DNA of 64,000 nt, taken from positions 91,438 through 155,437 of the forward strand of contig NZ_JAPDPD010000014.1 in assembly GCF_026283965.1 (NCBI RefSeq), written 5' to 3'. Position numbers and translations under genes: made by a program. This document shows positions 40,052 through 48,436 of the stretch, piece by piece (the stretch's first letter is position 1; every line of letters begins with the position of its first letter). The notes under the pieces are model-generated. The model did not search any database and had not been told where the DNA came from. It was given only the letters and a program-made list of their open reading frames with translations. The DNA is from Dyella subtropica (GTDB lineage Bacteria; Pseudomonadota; Gammaproteobacteria; Xanthomonadales; Rhodanobacteraceae).

Positions 40052-40321
40052 TCAGTGAGCCGCCGGGCCGGTCTGGCGCAGCACCACGAACTCGCCTTCG
40101 AGCACTTCCGGTTTATGGGTGCCCGCCGCGGTACGCTGCGTGGCACGGCCACGCGTCCACTGACGCAAGGCCAGGAACAGGCCGCCGCCGACCAGCAGCA
40201 CACCAGCCACCACCAACCCGAATACCAGCAGCACGCCCAGCAAGGCCACGCCGATCAGCAGCGACAGGGCACGGACCAGTGGATGACGGGAACGACGCGG
40301 AGAAGGCAGCACGAAACGCAT
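40052..40321 (-). CDS. Small hypothetical membrane protein
   Basis: An 89-residue protein with a basic N-terminus (MRFVLPSPRRSRHP) and one long hydrophobic stretch (about residues 20-50, SLLIGVALLGVLLVFGLVVA and beyond) that could form one or two helices. The tail is polar and ends EGEFVVLRQTGPAAH. I do not recognise the family. It is divergent from the Rieske gene and has normal genomic codon use. The hydrophobic segment, basic start and lack of a better frame support it as real. Confidence 0.65.
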   Translation of the reverse strand: MRFVLPSPRRSRHPLVRALSLLIGVALLGVLLVFGLVVAGVLLVGGGLFLALRQWTRGRATQRTAAGTHKPEVLEGEFVVLRQTGPAAH

Positions 40322-40399
40322 GTGTTAAAAATCCGTGTGGTAAAATCAATGACTTACGTGCGTAACGATGGGGCTTTCAAGCCTGTGAGACAAGTGCCG

Positions 40400-40741
40400 A
40401 TGGATACAGTTACCCCCGAGCAGTCGCTTTGCCGTCTGGACGATATCCCTGACGGGGAAGCCATCGCCGTCGACGCCACATTACGCGACGGCGATGAAAG
40501 TGTGATCGTGCTGCGCAAGGGCGAGGTCGTGCATGCCTACCTCAATATCTGCCCGCATGCGGGCCGTCGGTTGGACTGGGCGCCGGGCAAATTTCTGCTG
40601 AAGAACGATGTGCTAGTTTGCGCGGCGCACGGGGCCAGCTTCAATGCAGGGGATGGCTTGTGCATCGGAGGGCCGTGCCGTGGCGAACATCTGCGGGCGG
40701 TAGCCGTTGAGGTGGTGGATGGCGAGGTGCGGCTGACCTAG
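40400..40741 (+). CDS. Rieske [2Fe-2S] protein
   Basis: A 113-residue soluble single-domain Rieske protein. The cluster ligands are CPHAG (NICPHAGRRLDW) and CAAHG (LVCAAHGASFNAGDGLCIGG), the Cys-x-His...Cys-x-x-His pattern that binds one [2Fe-2S]. It could be a small ferredoxin feeding an oxygenase, but no oxygenase gene is adjacent. ATG 40400 starts just before the SLCRLDDIPDGEA block where small homologues usually begin. ATG 40349 would give 130 residues but overlaps a possible -10 (TAAAAT about 40341). The TAG stop lies in the left arm of an inverted-repeat element. Confidence 0.88.
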   Translation: MDTVTPEQSLCRLDDIPDGEAIAVDATLRDGDESVIVLRKGEVVHAYLNICPHAGRRLDWAPGKFLLKNDVLVCAAHGASFNAGDGLCIGGPCRGEHLRAVAVEVVDGEVRLT

Positions 40742-40905
40742 GAGCCTGTCGGACTTGAGTCGGCCGGGCTGCAAATCCGCCTGCGCGGTCCATATTTCCG
40801 TCGATTCTTGACCCATAGAACCACTATGGGCCTGCGACTCGCCGAAAATCTGTCCTCGCGCAGTCGAATTTTCGCCTCGACCACTCAAGTCCGACAGGCT
40901 CCTAG
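40738..40905. repeat. 168-bp element with 23-bp perfect inverted ends
   Basis: The bases at 40738-40760 (beginning CTAGGAGCCTGTC) are the exact reverse complement of 40883-40905 (ending GACAGGCTCCTAG). Inside is a hairpin CCCATAG / CTATGGG (40812-40818 / 40824-40830) with a 5-base loop. The left end contains the TAG stop of the Rieske gene, and the right end lies 21 bases from the stop of the convergent transporter gene. The ends share GAGCCTGT with the 268-bp elements, but the interior differs. Confidence 0.8.
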
Positions 40906-40926
40906 CCTTTCGTGCTGTGTCTCGTA

Positions 40927-42768
40927 TCAGCGGAACATCAGGTTGATCACCACCAGGGTGATCGCCAGTACCAATCCTGTCAGCGGCAGGCCCACTCGCA
41001 GGAAATCCTTGCCGCGATAGCCGCCCGGGCCAGCCACCATCATTAGCGCGGGATGGCCCGAGGTGAGCAGGAAGGTGTTGGAGGACGACACCGCGACGAT
41101 CAGCGCATAGGCCGACGGATTGCCGCCCGTGGCCACCGCCACGCTGATGGCGACGGGCACCATCATCACGGTGGCGCCCACGTTGGACATCACCTGCGAG
41201 AACAGCAGGGTGAGCACGGCCAGCGACAGCTGCAGCAACCAGGGCGAGGCGCTGCCGAGATGCGTCAACACTTCCTGCGCGACCCAGGCGGCGGTGCCGG
41301 TGGCGTCCATCGACCAGCCCAGCGGAATCAGGCAGGCGGTGACAAAGATGGTTTTCCAGTTGATGGCCTTGTAGGCCTCGTCCATGTTCAGCACGCCGGT
41401 GAGCAGCATGCCGATGGCGCCGGTCATCATCGCCACGGAGAGATCGAGGTGTGTAAATAGCGCCAGGGACTTGGCCAGCACGAAGAACCCCACGGCCTGC
41501 CAGATCTTGCCGGGGCGTTGTTCTTCCTTCGGGATGTCGGTGACGACCACCAGATCCTTGTCTTCGGTCGCCAAAGCGAGATCACGCCAGCTGCTGTGCA
41601 ACACCAGCGTGTCACCGGCGCGTAGGCTTACCGAGCGCACGTCGTCGCGAAACACCTGATCGCCACGGTTCACCGCCAGTACCGAGATGCCATAGCGCTT
41701 GCGCAGACGCAGATCGCCGACGGATTGCTTGAGAAAGCGTGAGCTCGGCGGAATCACCGCCTCGGAAATACCGGCGCGGGAGGGATTGAACAGCTCACCC
41801 AATTGGCGCATGCGCGGCGACAGCCTGCACAGCTGGTTGTTGGCGAAATGATTGAGTTGCTCGCGCGGCCCCAGCACGCCGAGCACCGAGCCTACCCAGA
41901 TCACGTGATCCACCGGCGGCGCCATGCGCGCTTCGGTGCCGCTCTTGATGGCCAGGATCAGCGGCGCGCCATAGAGCTGCTCCACTTCGCCGATGCTCAT
42001 GCCCACCAGCGGGCTCTCCGCGGTGACGGTCAGCTCGGCCGTTTCGCCGACGATGCCGTAGGTCTCCGCAAAGTAGCTCTCAGTGCGACCCGGTGTGACC
42101 TTGAGGCGCTCATCCTCGCGCTCCGGCAGCAGCTTGCGCGAGAAGAGATAGAAAAACAGCACGCCCGTCAGCGCCAGCACCAAACCCACCGGCGTCACGC
42201 TAAACAGACCGAACTTCGGAATCGTATGTGCGCCAGCCGGCAGGTTGGCGTTGGCGCTGGCGATCAGGTCGTTGAGGACGATCAGCGGCGAGTTCGCGAT
42301 CAGTGTGGTGTTGGTGGCGGTGAGGATGCAGAACGCCATCGGCAGCAACAGCCGCGATATGGGCACGCCGGTGCGCGCTGCCAGGCGGCTGGTGACCGGG
42401 ATCATCAGCGCTGCGAGCGCCTGGCTGGGGATCACTGCGCTGAACAGGCTGGTGACGAGGTTGATCACCACGCCCAGCCGCGACTCCATGCCGCGCGCCA
42501 TGCGCATCACGAAATTGGCGGTAAGGCCGAGCACGCCGGCGCGGTCCAGGCCCGCGCCCATGATCATGATCGCGATGATGGCGATAACCGCGTTACCGGC
42601 GAAGCCGTTGAACACGCGTTCGGAGGGAATCAGGCCGGTGAGGCCGATCACCACCACCACCAGCAAGGCCACCATGTCGGCGCGGATCCATTCCAGCACC
42701 AGCATCAGCATGGTGAAGCCCACCAGCCCGAGTACCAGGATCATTTCGGGGGTGAGCGAGAGTCCCAC
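40927..42768 (-). CDS. SLC13/DASS family permease with two TrkA-C (RCK_C) domains
   Basis: A 613-residue inner-membrane transporter of the divalent anion:sodium symporter group, which carries sulfate, dicarboxylates or similar anions. The N-terminal half has several helices and FSAVIPSQALAALMIPVTSR with MAFCILTATNTTLIANSPLI. A central cytoplasmic insert (about residues 215-400) contains two TrkA-C-like segments (ESPLVGMSIGEVEQLYGAPL; VSLRAGDTLVLHSSWRDLAL). The second membrane half follows (MSNVGATVMMVPVAISVAVA). The start is GTG 42768, with AAGGGA upstream. A 268-bp repeat element lies 16 bases upstream of the gene, between it and trmB. Confidence 0.9.
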   Translation of the reverse strand: MGLSLTPEMILVLGLVGFTMLMLVLEWIRADMVALLVVVVIGLTGLIPSERVFNGFAGNAVIAIIAIMIMGAGLDRAGVLGLTANFVMRMARGMESRLGVVINLVTSLFSAVIPSQALAALMIPVTSRLAARTGVPISRLLLPMAFCILTATNTTLIANSPLIVLNDLIASANANLPAGAHTIPKFGLFSVTPVGLVLALTGVLFFYLFSRKLLPEREDERLKVTPGRTESYFAETYGIVGETAELTVTAESPLVGMSIGEVEQLYGAPLILAIKSGTEARMAPPVDHVIWVGSVLGVLGPREQLNHFANNQLCRLSPRMRQLGELFNPSRAGISEAVIPPSSRFLKQSVGDLRLRKRYGISVLAVNRGDQVFRDDVRSVSLRAGDTLVLHSSWRDLALATEDKDLVVVTDIPKEEQRPGKIWQAVGFFVLAKSLALFTHLDLSVAMMTGAIGMLLTGVLNMDEAYKAINWKTIFVTACLIPLGWSMDATGTAAWVAQEVLTHLGSASPWLLQLSLAVLTLLFSQVMSNVGATVMMVPVAISVAVATGGNPSAYALIVAVSSSNTFLLTSGHPALMMVAGPGGYRGKDFLRVGLPLTGLVLAITLVVINLMFR

Positions 42769-42783
42769 TAGCTGGCGTCCCTT

Positions 42784-43051
42784 AGAGCCTGTTCAATATC
42801 TTTTCGTAGCCCGCGTTGCCGTTGAGTGGCCGCCAGGTGGTAGTGCGCGGCGCAGCGCCTGGCTGGCTGCCAGGCCAAGCCGCGCGCTGCCGCCTGGTGG
42901 CCACTCAACGGTAACCCTCCGGGCCGGGTCTGTTTGCACCCATGCCTGCGTCATCACTCAGTTGTGTACGGACGTACACGCCTTCGTTCTTCCTTGGCCT
43001 GCGCGCAAACAGCTCCCGGCGCGGGCCACGAAAAGATATTGAACAGGCTCT
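42784..43051. repeat. 268-bp inverted-repeat element, copy 2
   Basis: Its 32-base arms (42784-42815 and 43020-43051) pair with one mismatch, at the same position as in copy 1. The outer 10 bases (AGAGCCTGTT) match copy 1, but the next 14 read CAATATCTTTTCGT, differing from copy 1 at seven positions, all matched on the opposite arm. The interior is closely similar to copy 1, including an internal stem CCGTTGAGTGG / CCACTCAACGG. It lies between the SLC13 gene and trmB. Bases 43052-43204 hold nothing I can identify. Confidence 0.85.
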
Positions 43052-43204
43052 ACGACCCAGTGAACCGAGGTGGATGCGGTGGTGCAGTGGCTGCTTCACG
43101 CTGCGACGGCTAGTCCCTGTTTGAGCGACGAGTATAAGCGTGGTGGCGGGAGAGCTGGTGAATCGATGCCTACGCTGTGAGGCGCAACACGCTCCCACGG
43201 GTGC

Positions 43205-43906
43205 TCACACCTTGCGATAAAGCAGATCCCACACACCGTGGCCCAATTTGAGCCCGCGCCGCTCGAAGTGCGTCTCGATGCGCCACTCCGGTTTCTCGGC
43301 GTACTGACCGGCCCCGAGCTGGTTGCGCCAATCCGGCGCGGCTTCCATCACTTCCACCATGTACTCGGCATACGGCTGCCAGTCGGTCGCCAGATGCAGC
43401 AGGCCGTTGGGTGCCATGCGCGAGGCGAGCAGGGCGACGAACTCGGGCTGGATGATGCGTCGCTTGTTGTGGCGTTTCTTGTGCCAGGGATCGGGAAACC
43501 AGATGCGCGCTTCGGCCAGTGTGCCAGCGGCGATCTCGTGCTCCAGTACCTCGACCGCGTCATGCTTGTACAAGTGCACGTTGGAGGCATCGCGTGAGGC
43601 CAGCGCATTCATCAGGCGGCCCACGCCCGGGCCGTGCACCTCGATGCCGAGGTAGTCGCGTGCCTGGTCATGCTCGCTGGCCCAGGCCAGCGCCTCACCA
43701 TTGCCGAAGCCGATTTCCATCACTAGCGGCGCCTGGCGGCCGAAGCGCGCGGCGAAGTCCTGCGTGGTGCCGGTGTAGTCGATGCCGAAGCGAGCCCAGT
43801 GCGCGTCGAAGGCGCGCTGCTGCGCTAACGTCATGCGTCCCTCACGCAGCACGAAGCTGCGGATGCGGCGCATGTACTCGGGCTTGCTGGCGTCGTCGTG
43901 GGTCAT
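43205..43906 (-). CDS. trmB: tRNA (guanine-N7-)-methyltransferase
   Basis: TrmB methylates N7 of G46 in the variable loop of tRNAs using SAM. The 233 residues contain the Rossmann SAM site [13 protein letters not shown], the acidic strand end [12 protein letters not shown], the family-defining [16 protein letters not shown] with catalytic Asp and basic tail, and a C-terminal region ending WDLLYRKV. A single-gene unit: downstream is the SLC13 gene beyond an element, and upstream is a repeat cluster. Confidence 0.96.
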   Translation of the reverse strand: MTHDDASKPEYMRRIRSFVLREGRMTLAQQRAFDAHWARFGIDYTGTTQDFAARFGRQAPLVMEIGFGNGEALAWASEHDQARDYLGIEVHGPGVGRLMNALASRDASNVHLYKHDAVEVLEHEIAAGTLAEARIWFPDPWHKKRHNKRRIIQPEFVALLASRMAPNGLLHLATDWQPYAEYMVEVMEAAPDWRNQLGAGQYAEKPEWRIETHFERRGLKLGHGVWDLLYRKV

Positions 43907-43926
43907 GGAAATTCCGGAGCGTTCAA

Positions 43927-44044
43927 CTCCCTCCCCTGCTCGCAGGGGAGGGTCGGGGAGGGGTGAGTACTTGAGACAGAGCCTGGGGAAGGTTTTCGCA
44001 AGGGCTCAACCCTCCCAACCCCCTGCAGGCAGGGGGCGAGGCGT
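43927..44044. repeat. Palindromic CCCTCCCC...GGGGAGGG repeat cluster
   Basis: A 50-base unit (43927-43976) with TCCCCTGCTCGCAGGGGA is nearly identical to 28770-28819, including the tail GGGGAGGGGTGAGTACTTGA. A second palindrome, CCCCCTGCAGGCAGGGGG, follows at about 44021-44038. The cluster fills the space between the trmB start and the thiG stop and contains no gene. Confidence 0.75.
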
Positions 44045-44845
44045 TCAACCAATCGTGCCGTCGATCGGGCTCGATGCAGAGGCAAAGCGCTTGCGCGGAA
44101 TGCGCCCGGCACGGAAGGCGGCGCGGCCGGCCTGGATGGCGAGCTTCATCGCATGCGCCATCAGCACTGGATCTTTCGCACCGGCGATGGCGGTATTCAT
44201 CAGCACGCCGTCGCAGCCCAGCTCCATGGCGATAGCCGCATCCGATGCGGTGCCCACGCCAGCGTCGACGATGATCGGCACCTTGGCGTTCTCGATGATC
44301 TCGAGCAGGTTGTAGCGGTTCTGGATGCCCAGGCCCGAGCCGATCGGCGCGGCCAGCGGCATCACCGCGACGCAGCCGATGTCTTCCAGGCGCTTGGCCA
44401 GGATCGGGTCGTCGCTGGTGTAGACCATCACGTCGAAGCCGTCAGCGACCAGCGTCTCGGCGGCCTTGAGGGTTTCCACCACGTCGGGGAACAGCGTGCG
44501 CTGGTCGCCCAGCACTTCCAGCTTCACCAGTTTGTGGCCGTCCAGCAGTTCGCGTGCGAGCTTGCAGGTGCGTACGGCGTCGACGGCGTTGTAGCAGCCG
44601 GCGGTGTTGGGCAGCAGGGTGAATTCTTCGGGCGGCAATGCGTCCAGCAAATTGGGTTGGCCGGCGTCCTGGCCGATATTCACGCGACGGATCGCCACGG
44701 TGACGATGTCCGCGCCAGCGGCCTGTGAGGCGCGGCGGGTTTCATCGAAGTCCTTGTATTTACCGGTGCCGGTGAGCAGGCGGGAGCCGTAGCTTTTGCC
44801 GGCAATGATCAGCGGATCGGTGGTATCGAGCGTTTTGGTATTCAT
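44045..44845 (-). CDS. thiG: Thiazole synthase ThiG
   Basis: ThiG builds the thiazole phosphate ring of thiamine from deoxyxylulose phosphate, dehydroglycine and sulfur carried on ThiS. The 266 residues form a TIM barrel. Conserved blocks are [73 protein letters not shown] and [20 protein letters not shown]. It is 36 bases downstream of thiS, forming a thiSG pair. The genes making the dehydroglycine substrate are not in the window. Confidence 0.97.
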   Translation of the reverse strand: MNTKTLDTTDPLIIAGKSYGSRLLTGTGKYKDFDETRRASQAAGADIVTVAIRRVNIGQDAGQPNLLDALPPEEFTLLPNTAGCYNAVDAVRTCKLARELLDGHKLVKLEVLGDQRTLFPDVVETLKAAETLVADGFDVMVYTSDDPILAKRLEDIGCVAVMPLAAPIGSGLGIQNRYNLLEIIENAKVPIIVDAGVGTASDAAIAMELGCDGVLMNTAIAGAKDPVLMAHAMKLAIQAGRAAFRAGRIPRKRFASASSPIDGTIG

Positions 44846-44881
44846 GGCGTGATCTTGGGGCGGGGTGGGGCGCGGCTGGGG

Positions 44882-45082
44882 TTAGCCGCCGCCGATGGCG
44901 TGGACGATCTCGACCTGGTCGCCTTCGGCCAGCACCCAGCGGATGTGCATGCTGCGAGGGACGATTTCGCGGTTCACTTCCACTGCTACGCGGCGGTCGC
45001 CGTAGCCGGCTTCCTGCAGCAATTGGGCGACGGTGGTTCCGTTGGCGCAGTCACGTGGGCTGCCATTGAGCGTGATTTGCAT
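44882..45082 (-). CDS. thiS: Sulfur carrier protein ThiS
   Basis: A 66-residue ubiquitin-fold carrier. It starts MQITLNGSPRDCANGTTVAQ and ends VEIVHAIGGG; the C-terminal Gly is converted to a thiocarboxylate that donates sulfur to ThiG. The tail has three Gly residues rather than the usual two. It is co-oriented with and just upstream of thiG, which confirms the assignment. Confidence 0.95.
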   Translation of the reverse strand: MQITLNGSPRDCANGTTVAQLLQEAGYGDRRVAVEVNREIVPRSMHIRWVLAEGDQVEIVHAIGGG

Positions 45083-45127
45083 CCGCCCATTGTACCGGCT
45101 GTGGTGGTGGATGCTGGGTTCGGGAAC

Positions 45128-45153
45128 AAAAAAGCCCGGCTTGCGCCGGGCCT
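45128..45153 (-). terminator. Terminator of the FecR/DUF6600 gene
   Basis: On the minus strand a GCCCGGC / GCCGGGC stem (45145-45151 / 45134-45140) with a 4-base loop is followed by six T residues (plus-strand A run 45128-45133). It separates the gene at 45170-47566 from thiS. Confidence 0.9.
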
Positions 45154-45169
45154 TGGAGTGAGCGGACGC

Positions 45170-47566
45170 TCAGTTGTGCTGATCGTCTTTGTTTCGGGGG
45201 CGATGATCGTCGCGGTTCTGTGGTGGCGCGGCGTGCGGCTGCTCGTGAGGCGGTGGCGGGTTGTTATGTGGCATCTGCTGCTGCATCGGCTGCGGCTGCG
45301 GCTGCGGCATGGGCTGTGGCCGCGGTGGCGGCTGGTAAGCCCGCTGCTCGATGGCCGGCGGCGGTTCGCGCATGCGCGATGGCTCCATGCGTGGCTGCGG
45401 TTCGGGGCGTTGGGTCTGGTACTCCGGACGTGGCGCAGGGTTGTCGACGCGCAGGTTGCCATAGTCGCGACCAGCGCGTTGCGGCATCGGCTCCGCGCGA
45501 TCCACGGCGGGGTTAGGCCTGCTCTCTATGGGAGTGTTCACCCCGCGCGGATTGCGGATCTCCGGTTGAGCCGCGGGCGGCTGTTCTGTGACGCGGTTGT
45601 AGTGCGCTACGTCGGGCAGGGTGCCGCGTGGCTGAGCCGGGGCGGCCTGTTGGGCAGCGCGCGCACGGTCATCCTGCGCGTTGGGGATGTAGCTCACGCC
45701 AGGGCGAGGGGCCTCGTTCTGCGGAACCGGCGGGTGATTTCTCGGGTTTTGTGCTGCGGCGTCCGCATTGGCGTTCGGGTGCACAAAGCGAGCCGAAGGC
45801 AGCTCGTTCGGGCGCATGGCCGGGCGATCGGCGGCTTCCGCGCGGCGCGGGTTGACGTCGGCGGCCGTCGCCGGGGCGGCCATCGTCGGCGTCTGGCGAT
45901 TGCCGACCGGCGGCAATCGAGCCGGTACGGTGGTTTCATTGCCTGGCGCGGAGCGGCCTGGTCCGGCCTGCGCATTCAGCAGCCGTACGTTCGACGGCAT
46001 CCCGACGGCAGGCGTTGGCGCCCCGATCGCAGGGCGTTGCGCAAAGCCGGTGGGGCGCGCGCTATCCGGCTGGATCGTCTGGCGATTGGCGAAGTTGGCC
46101 GGCGGCGCGTGGCGGGCCACCACTTCGCGCTGGAATCCGCTGACGGGCAGGGGCTGCGCCTGCGGATTGCGGGGCGGGGCGAAGCTGGCCTGGTTCGGGC
46201 GGATGTTCACCCCACGCGGAAGCACCGGCGCGGCGGCGAGCTGGTGCGGGTCCATCTGCACCAGGTTGCGGCGCACATTTTGCGCGGAGGCAAAGTTCTG
46301 CCCGGACACGGCGGTGAGGGCGTGCGGTACTTCGCGATTCGCATAGGCGATGCGCGGCTGCGGCTGACCGTTGCGGAAGTAGTTGTACTGGTTGTTGATG
46401 TTGTTGATCACCGTGGTGCGGTTATAGGTGTTGTGCACGTTGATATTGGTGACGTTGACGTTGGTGTAGTAGTTGCGGCTGGCGCGGTACCACGGGTTGT
46501 AGACATCGCGCGGTCCCAGCGGGAACCAACCCACTGGCGCGCCACCGCCGACACCGATGGAGACGCTCCAGTTGTTGCCCCCGACGAAAGCCACCAGTGC
46601 CGGCGCATACACCGGACGCACTTCGACCGGTCCTGGCACCCAGCCCCAGGCACCGCTTACGTAGGCCCAGCGGCCGTAGTGATAAGGCGCGAAGCCCCAT
46701 GGCGAGTCGTCCACCCAGGTCCAGCCCCAAGGGGCGACATAGGCCCAGTGGCCGTCGCGATAGGGCGCCCAGTCCACGGCGACGCGGGCCGGGTACCAGA
46801 CGGCGCCATATTCGGGGTCGCTGCGCCAGTCGCCGTATTGATCCAGGTCCTGGTAGCCGACGACTTCTTCCGATACGTAGCGGCGGCTGGGCGAACGGGT
46901 GTAGCGCTGGTCGCGCTCGTAGCACCAGTCGTCGAAGGCATCGCCGCCGCCGCCGAGGTCATTCAGCGTCACATTGTTGAGCGAGGAATCGTCGAACTCG
47001 TAGCGAGTGCCCGCGTCCACCTGACGTTGCGCGCCGTTCTCGCCATACACCGTAGCGCGGCCGCGGAAGGCGGTGACTTCCGTGGTGCGGCCGTTGCGGT
47101 CCACATCCACGCGGAACGTGCCGGGACGATCGACCACCAAGGCCACGGTGGGCGTGTCGATCTCATAACTTTGCCCTTGGCCCAGGTTGCGCACGGCCAG
47201 GTTGAGCGTGCCCTGGGTCAGCTCTACCTGGGCCATCTGGTCGTTGAGGTCGAGGAAACCGAAGTTGGTGTTCTGCGCCATGCGCAGGCTGCCGCCACCC
47301 AATTCCAACTCGGCCTTGCCGTGCGAGCCGGTGGAGAGACGATCGCCGTTGGTTAGCGGGCGGTTGACGCTGGCATCGCTCCAGTCTTTGGCCCCGGCAG
47401 GCAGAAAGCCCAAATCGCCGGACAGAAAGGACAGTCGCGCCACGCGTGAGGGCGGGTCGCCGGCATCACCATCGGACTGGGCTTGCGCCAGGCCCGCTGC
47501 GCACAGCAGCAGCGACGCGGCGAGTAACGCCCAGTTGCGTGGAATGAATGGGAACGAGATACGCAT
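45170..47566 (-). CDS. Exported FecR-domain / DUF6600-type protein with Pro/Gln-rich tail
   Basis: A 798-residue exported protein of unknown role. It has a signal peptide (about residues 1-29, ending GLAQA) and a FecR-like beta domain (about residues 40-190, VARLSFLSGDLGFLPAGAKD). Next is a Trp/Tyr-rich repeat region (YGDWRSDPEYGAVWYPARVA, YRDGHWAYVAPWGWTWVDDS, YHYGRWAYVSGAWGWVPGPV), typical of DUF6600 proteins. An Asn/Tyr-rich stretch follows (NVTNINVHNTYNRTTVINNI), then about 350 disordered Pro/Gln/Arg-rich residues. It is probably periplasmic or surface-associated. The FecR-like domain has no sigma factor neighbour, so signalling is unlikely. ATG 47566 has AAGGAG seven bases upstream. Confidence 0.88.
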   Translation of the reverse strand: MRISFPFIPRNWALLAASLLLCAAGLAQAQSDGDAGDPPSRVARLSFLSGDLGFLPAGAKDWSDASVNRPLTNGDRLSTGSHGKAELELGGGSLRMAQNTNFGFLDLNDQMAQVELTQGTLNLAVRNLGQGQSYEIDTPTVALVVDRPGTFRVDVDRNGRTTEVTAFRGRATVYGENGAQRQVDAGTRYEFDDSSLNNVTLNDLGGGGDAFDDWCYERDQRYTRSPSRRYVSEEVVGYQDLDQYGDWRSDPEYGAVWYPARVAVDWAPYRDGHWAYVAPWGWTWVDDSPWGFAPYHYGRWAYVSGAWGWVPGPVEVRPVYAPALVAFVGGNNWSVSIGVGGGAPVGWFPLGPRDVYNPWYRASRNYYTNVNVTNINVHNTYNRTTVINNINNQYNYFRNGQPQPRIAYANREVPHALTAVSGQNFASAQNVRRNLVQMDPHQLAAAPVLPRGVNIRPNQASFAPPRNPQAQPLPVSGFQREVVARHAPPANFANRQTIQPDSARPTGFAQRPAIGAPTPAVGMPSNVRLLNAQAGPGRSAPGNETTVPARLPPVGNRQTPTMAAPATAADVNPRRAEAADRPAMRPNELPSARFVHPNANADAAAQNPRNHPPVPQNEAPRPGVSYIPNAQDDRARAAQQAAPAQPRGTLPDVAHYNRVTEQPPAAQPEIRNPRGVNTPIESRPNPAVDRAEPMPQRAGRDYGNLRVDNPAPRPEYQTQRPEPQPRMEPSRMREPPPAIEQRAYQPPPRPQPMPQPQPQPMQQQMPHNNPPPPHEQPHAAPPQNRDDHRPRNKDDQHN

Positions 47567-47761
47567 GGCATTCTCCTTGAACGCTTGCACGGTGCGCCCG
47601 AAAGAACGTGTATGACCACTGGGCGCTGACGGCCTGATTATGCGCACGCTACGTTCGGCCCAGCGTGTGTTGAGGTGGCCCATCCAGAGAGAGCATTCAG
47701 CCGGCCGCCATGTGCGGTTCACTACGCATTCGGTTGCGCCTCAGCGCATCCAAAGATTCGG

Positions 47762-47793
47762 CGCGGGCCACGCGGAGGTCTTGAACAGGCTTT
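47762..47793. repeat. Right-end remnant of a third 268-bp element
   Basis: These 32 bases align with the right arm of the two full elements: CGCGGGCCACG at the inner end and TTGAACAGGCTTT at the outer end (two bases differ in the last ten relative to the full copies' AACAGGCTCT context). Weak similarity continues to about 47745. No left arm is present. It lies 48 bases before tRNA-Gly. The remaining sequence between the FecR gene and the tRNA shows nothing else identifiable. Confidence 0.65.
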
Positions 47794-47841
47794 AGGGCAG
47801 TTCCAAACATCGCTGGTCCCGGGTTACCATCCGCCGACGTT

Positions 47842-47915
47842 GCGGGTGTAGCTCAATGGTAGAGCTGTAGCTTCCCAAGCTACTGACGAGGGTTCGATTC
47901 CCTTCACCCGCTCCA
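47842..47915 (+). tRNA. tRNA-Gly (anticodon CCC)
   Basis: A 74-base cloverleaf with an encoded CCA. The acceptor GCGGGTG (47842-47848) pairs with CACCCGC (47905-47911), with discriminator T and CCA at 47913-47915. The anticodon stem GTAGC / GCTAC encloses the loop TTCCCAA, giving anticodon CCC. The T arm has GGTTCGATTC. A tentative promoter is TTCCAA (47801-47806) and TACCAT (47825-47830), 18 bases apart. Confidence 0.95.
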
Positions 47916-47968
47916 ACCTGCTCCCGTCCCCACTGAGCCTTTCCGAAACCCTGCGGCGTGCGCTGATG

Positions 47969-48436
47969 ATGGCGGATGTGATCACCCGGTCTCCGATGAC
48001 TTTGGGCTGGCGGGAGCGTTTAGCGTTGCCTGAACTCGGCATCGCTTCGCTCAAGGCCAAGCTCGACACTGGCGCGCGCAGCAGTTCGCTGCACGTGGAT
48101 ACCCTCGAAAGCTTCGAGCGCGAAGGCGCCACCTGGCTGCGCTTTACCGTCAGCCCGGGGCGTCGGCATCATCTGAGCACACAGTGCGAGGTGCCTGCGC
48201 TGGATCGCCGCATCGTGACCGACACCGGTGGCCGGCGTACTGAGCGGTGGTTCATCCGCAGCGAAATATTGCTGGCCGGACAACGCTTCAGCGTCGACAT
48301 CAACCTCACCGACCGCCGCCATATGCTGTTTCCCATGCTGTTGGGCCGTACGGCCCTGCTGGGGCGCTTCGCGGTGGATCCAGCGCTCTCCTATACCCAG
48401 CCGCGCGTCTTGCCCGTGGCCACGGATGCCCCATGA
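47969..48436 (+). CDS. RimK-associated ATP-dependent zinc protease family protein
   Basis: A 155-residue retropepsin-like protein of the Zn_protease family (often called RimB in pseudomonads), encoded with RimK. The defining block is [20 protein letters not shown], where DTGA is the aspartic-type active site. Later blocks are [20 protein letters not shown] and [17 protein letters not shown]. The family is thought to trim or regulate glutamate tails added by RimK. ATG 47969 is one of two adjacent Met codons (the other is 47966). The stop overlaps the rimK start (ATGA). Confidence 0.92.
   Translation: MADVITRSPMTLGWRERLALPELGIASLKAKLDTGARSSSLHVDTLESFEREGATWLRFTVSPGRRHHLSTQCEVPALDRRIVTDTGGRRTERWFIRSEILLAGQRFSVDINLTDRRHMLFPMLLGRTALLGRFAVDPALSYTQPRVLPVATDAP

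Noticed and set aside
44849..47356. Plus-strand open frame of about 835 codons opposite the FecR/DUF6600 gene
   Set aside because: It runs over thiS, a terminator and the FecR gene without a ribosome site. The minus-strand reading has a signal peptide, domain repeats and a good Shine-Dalgarno.
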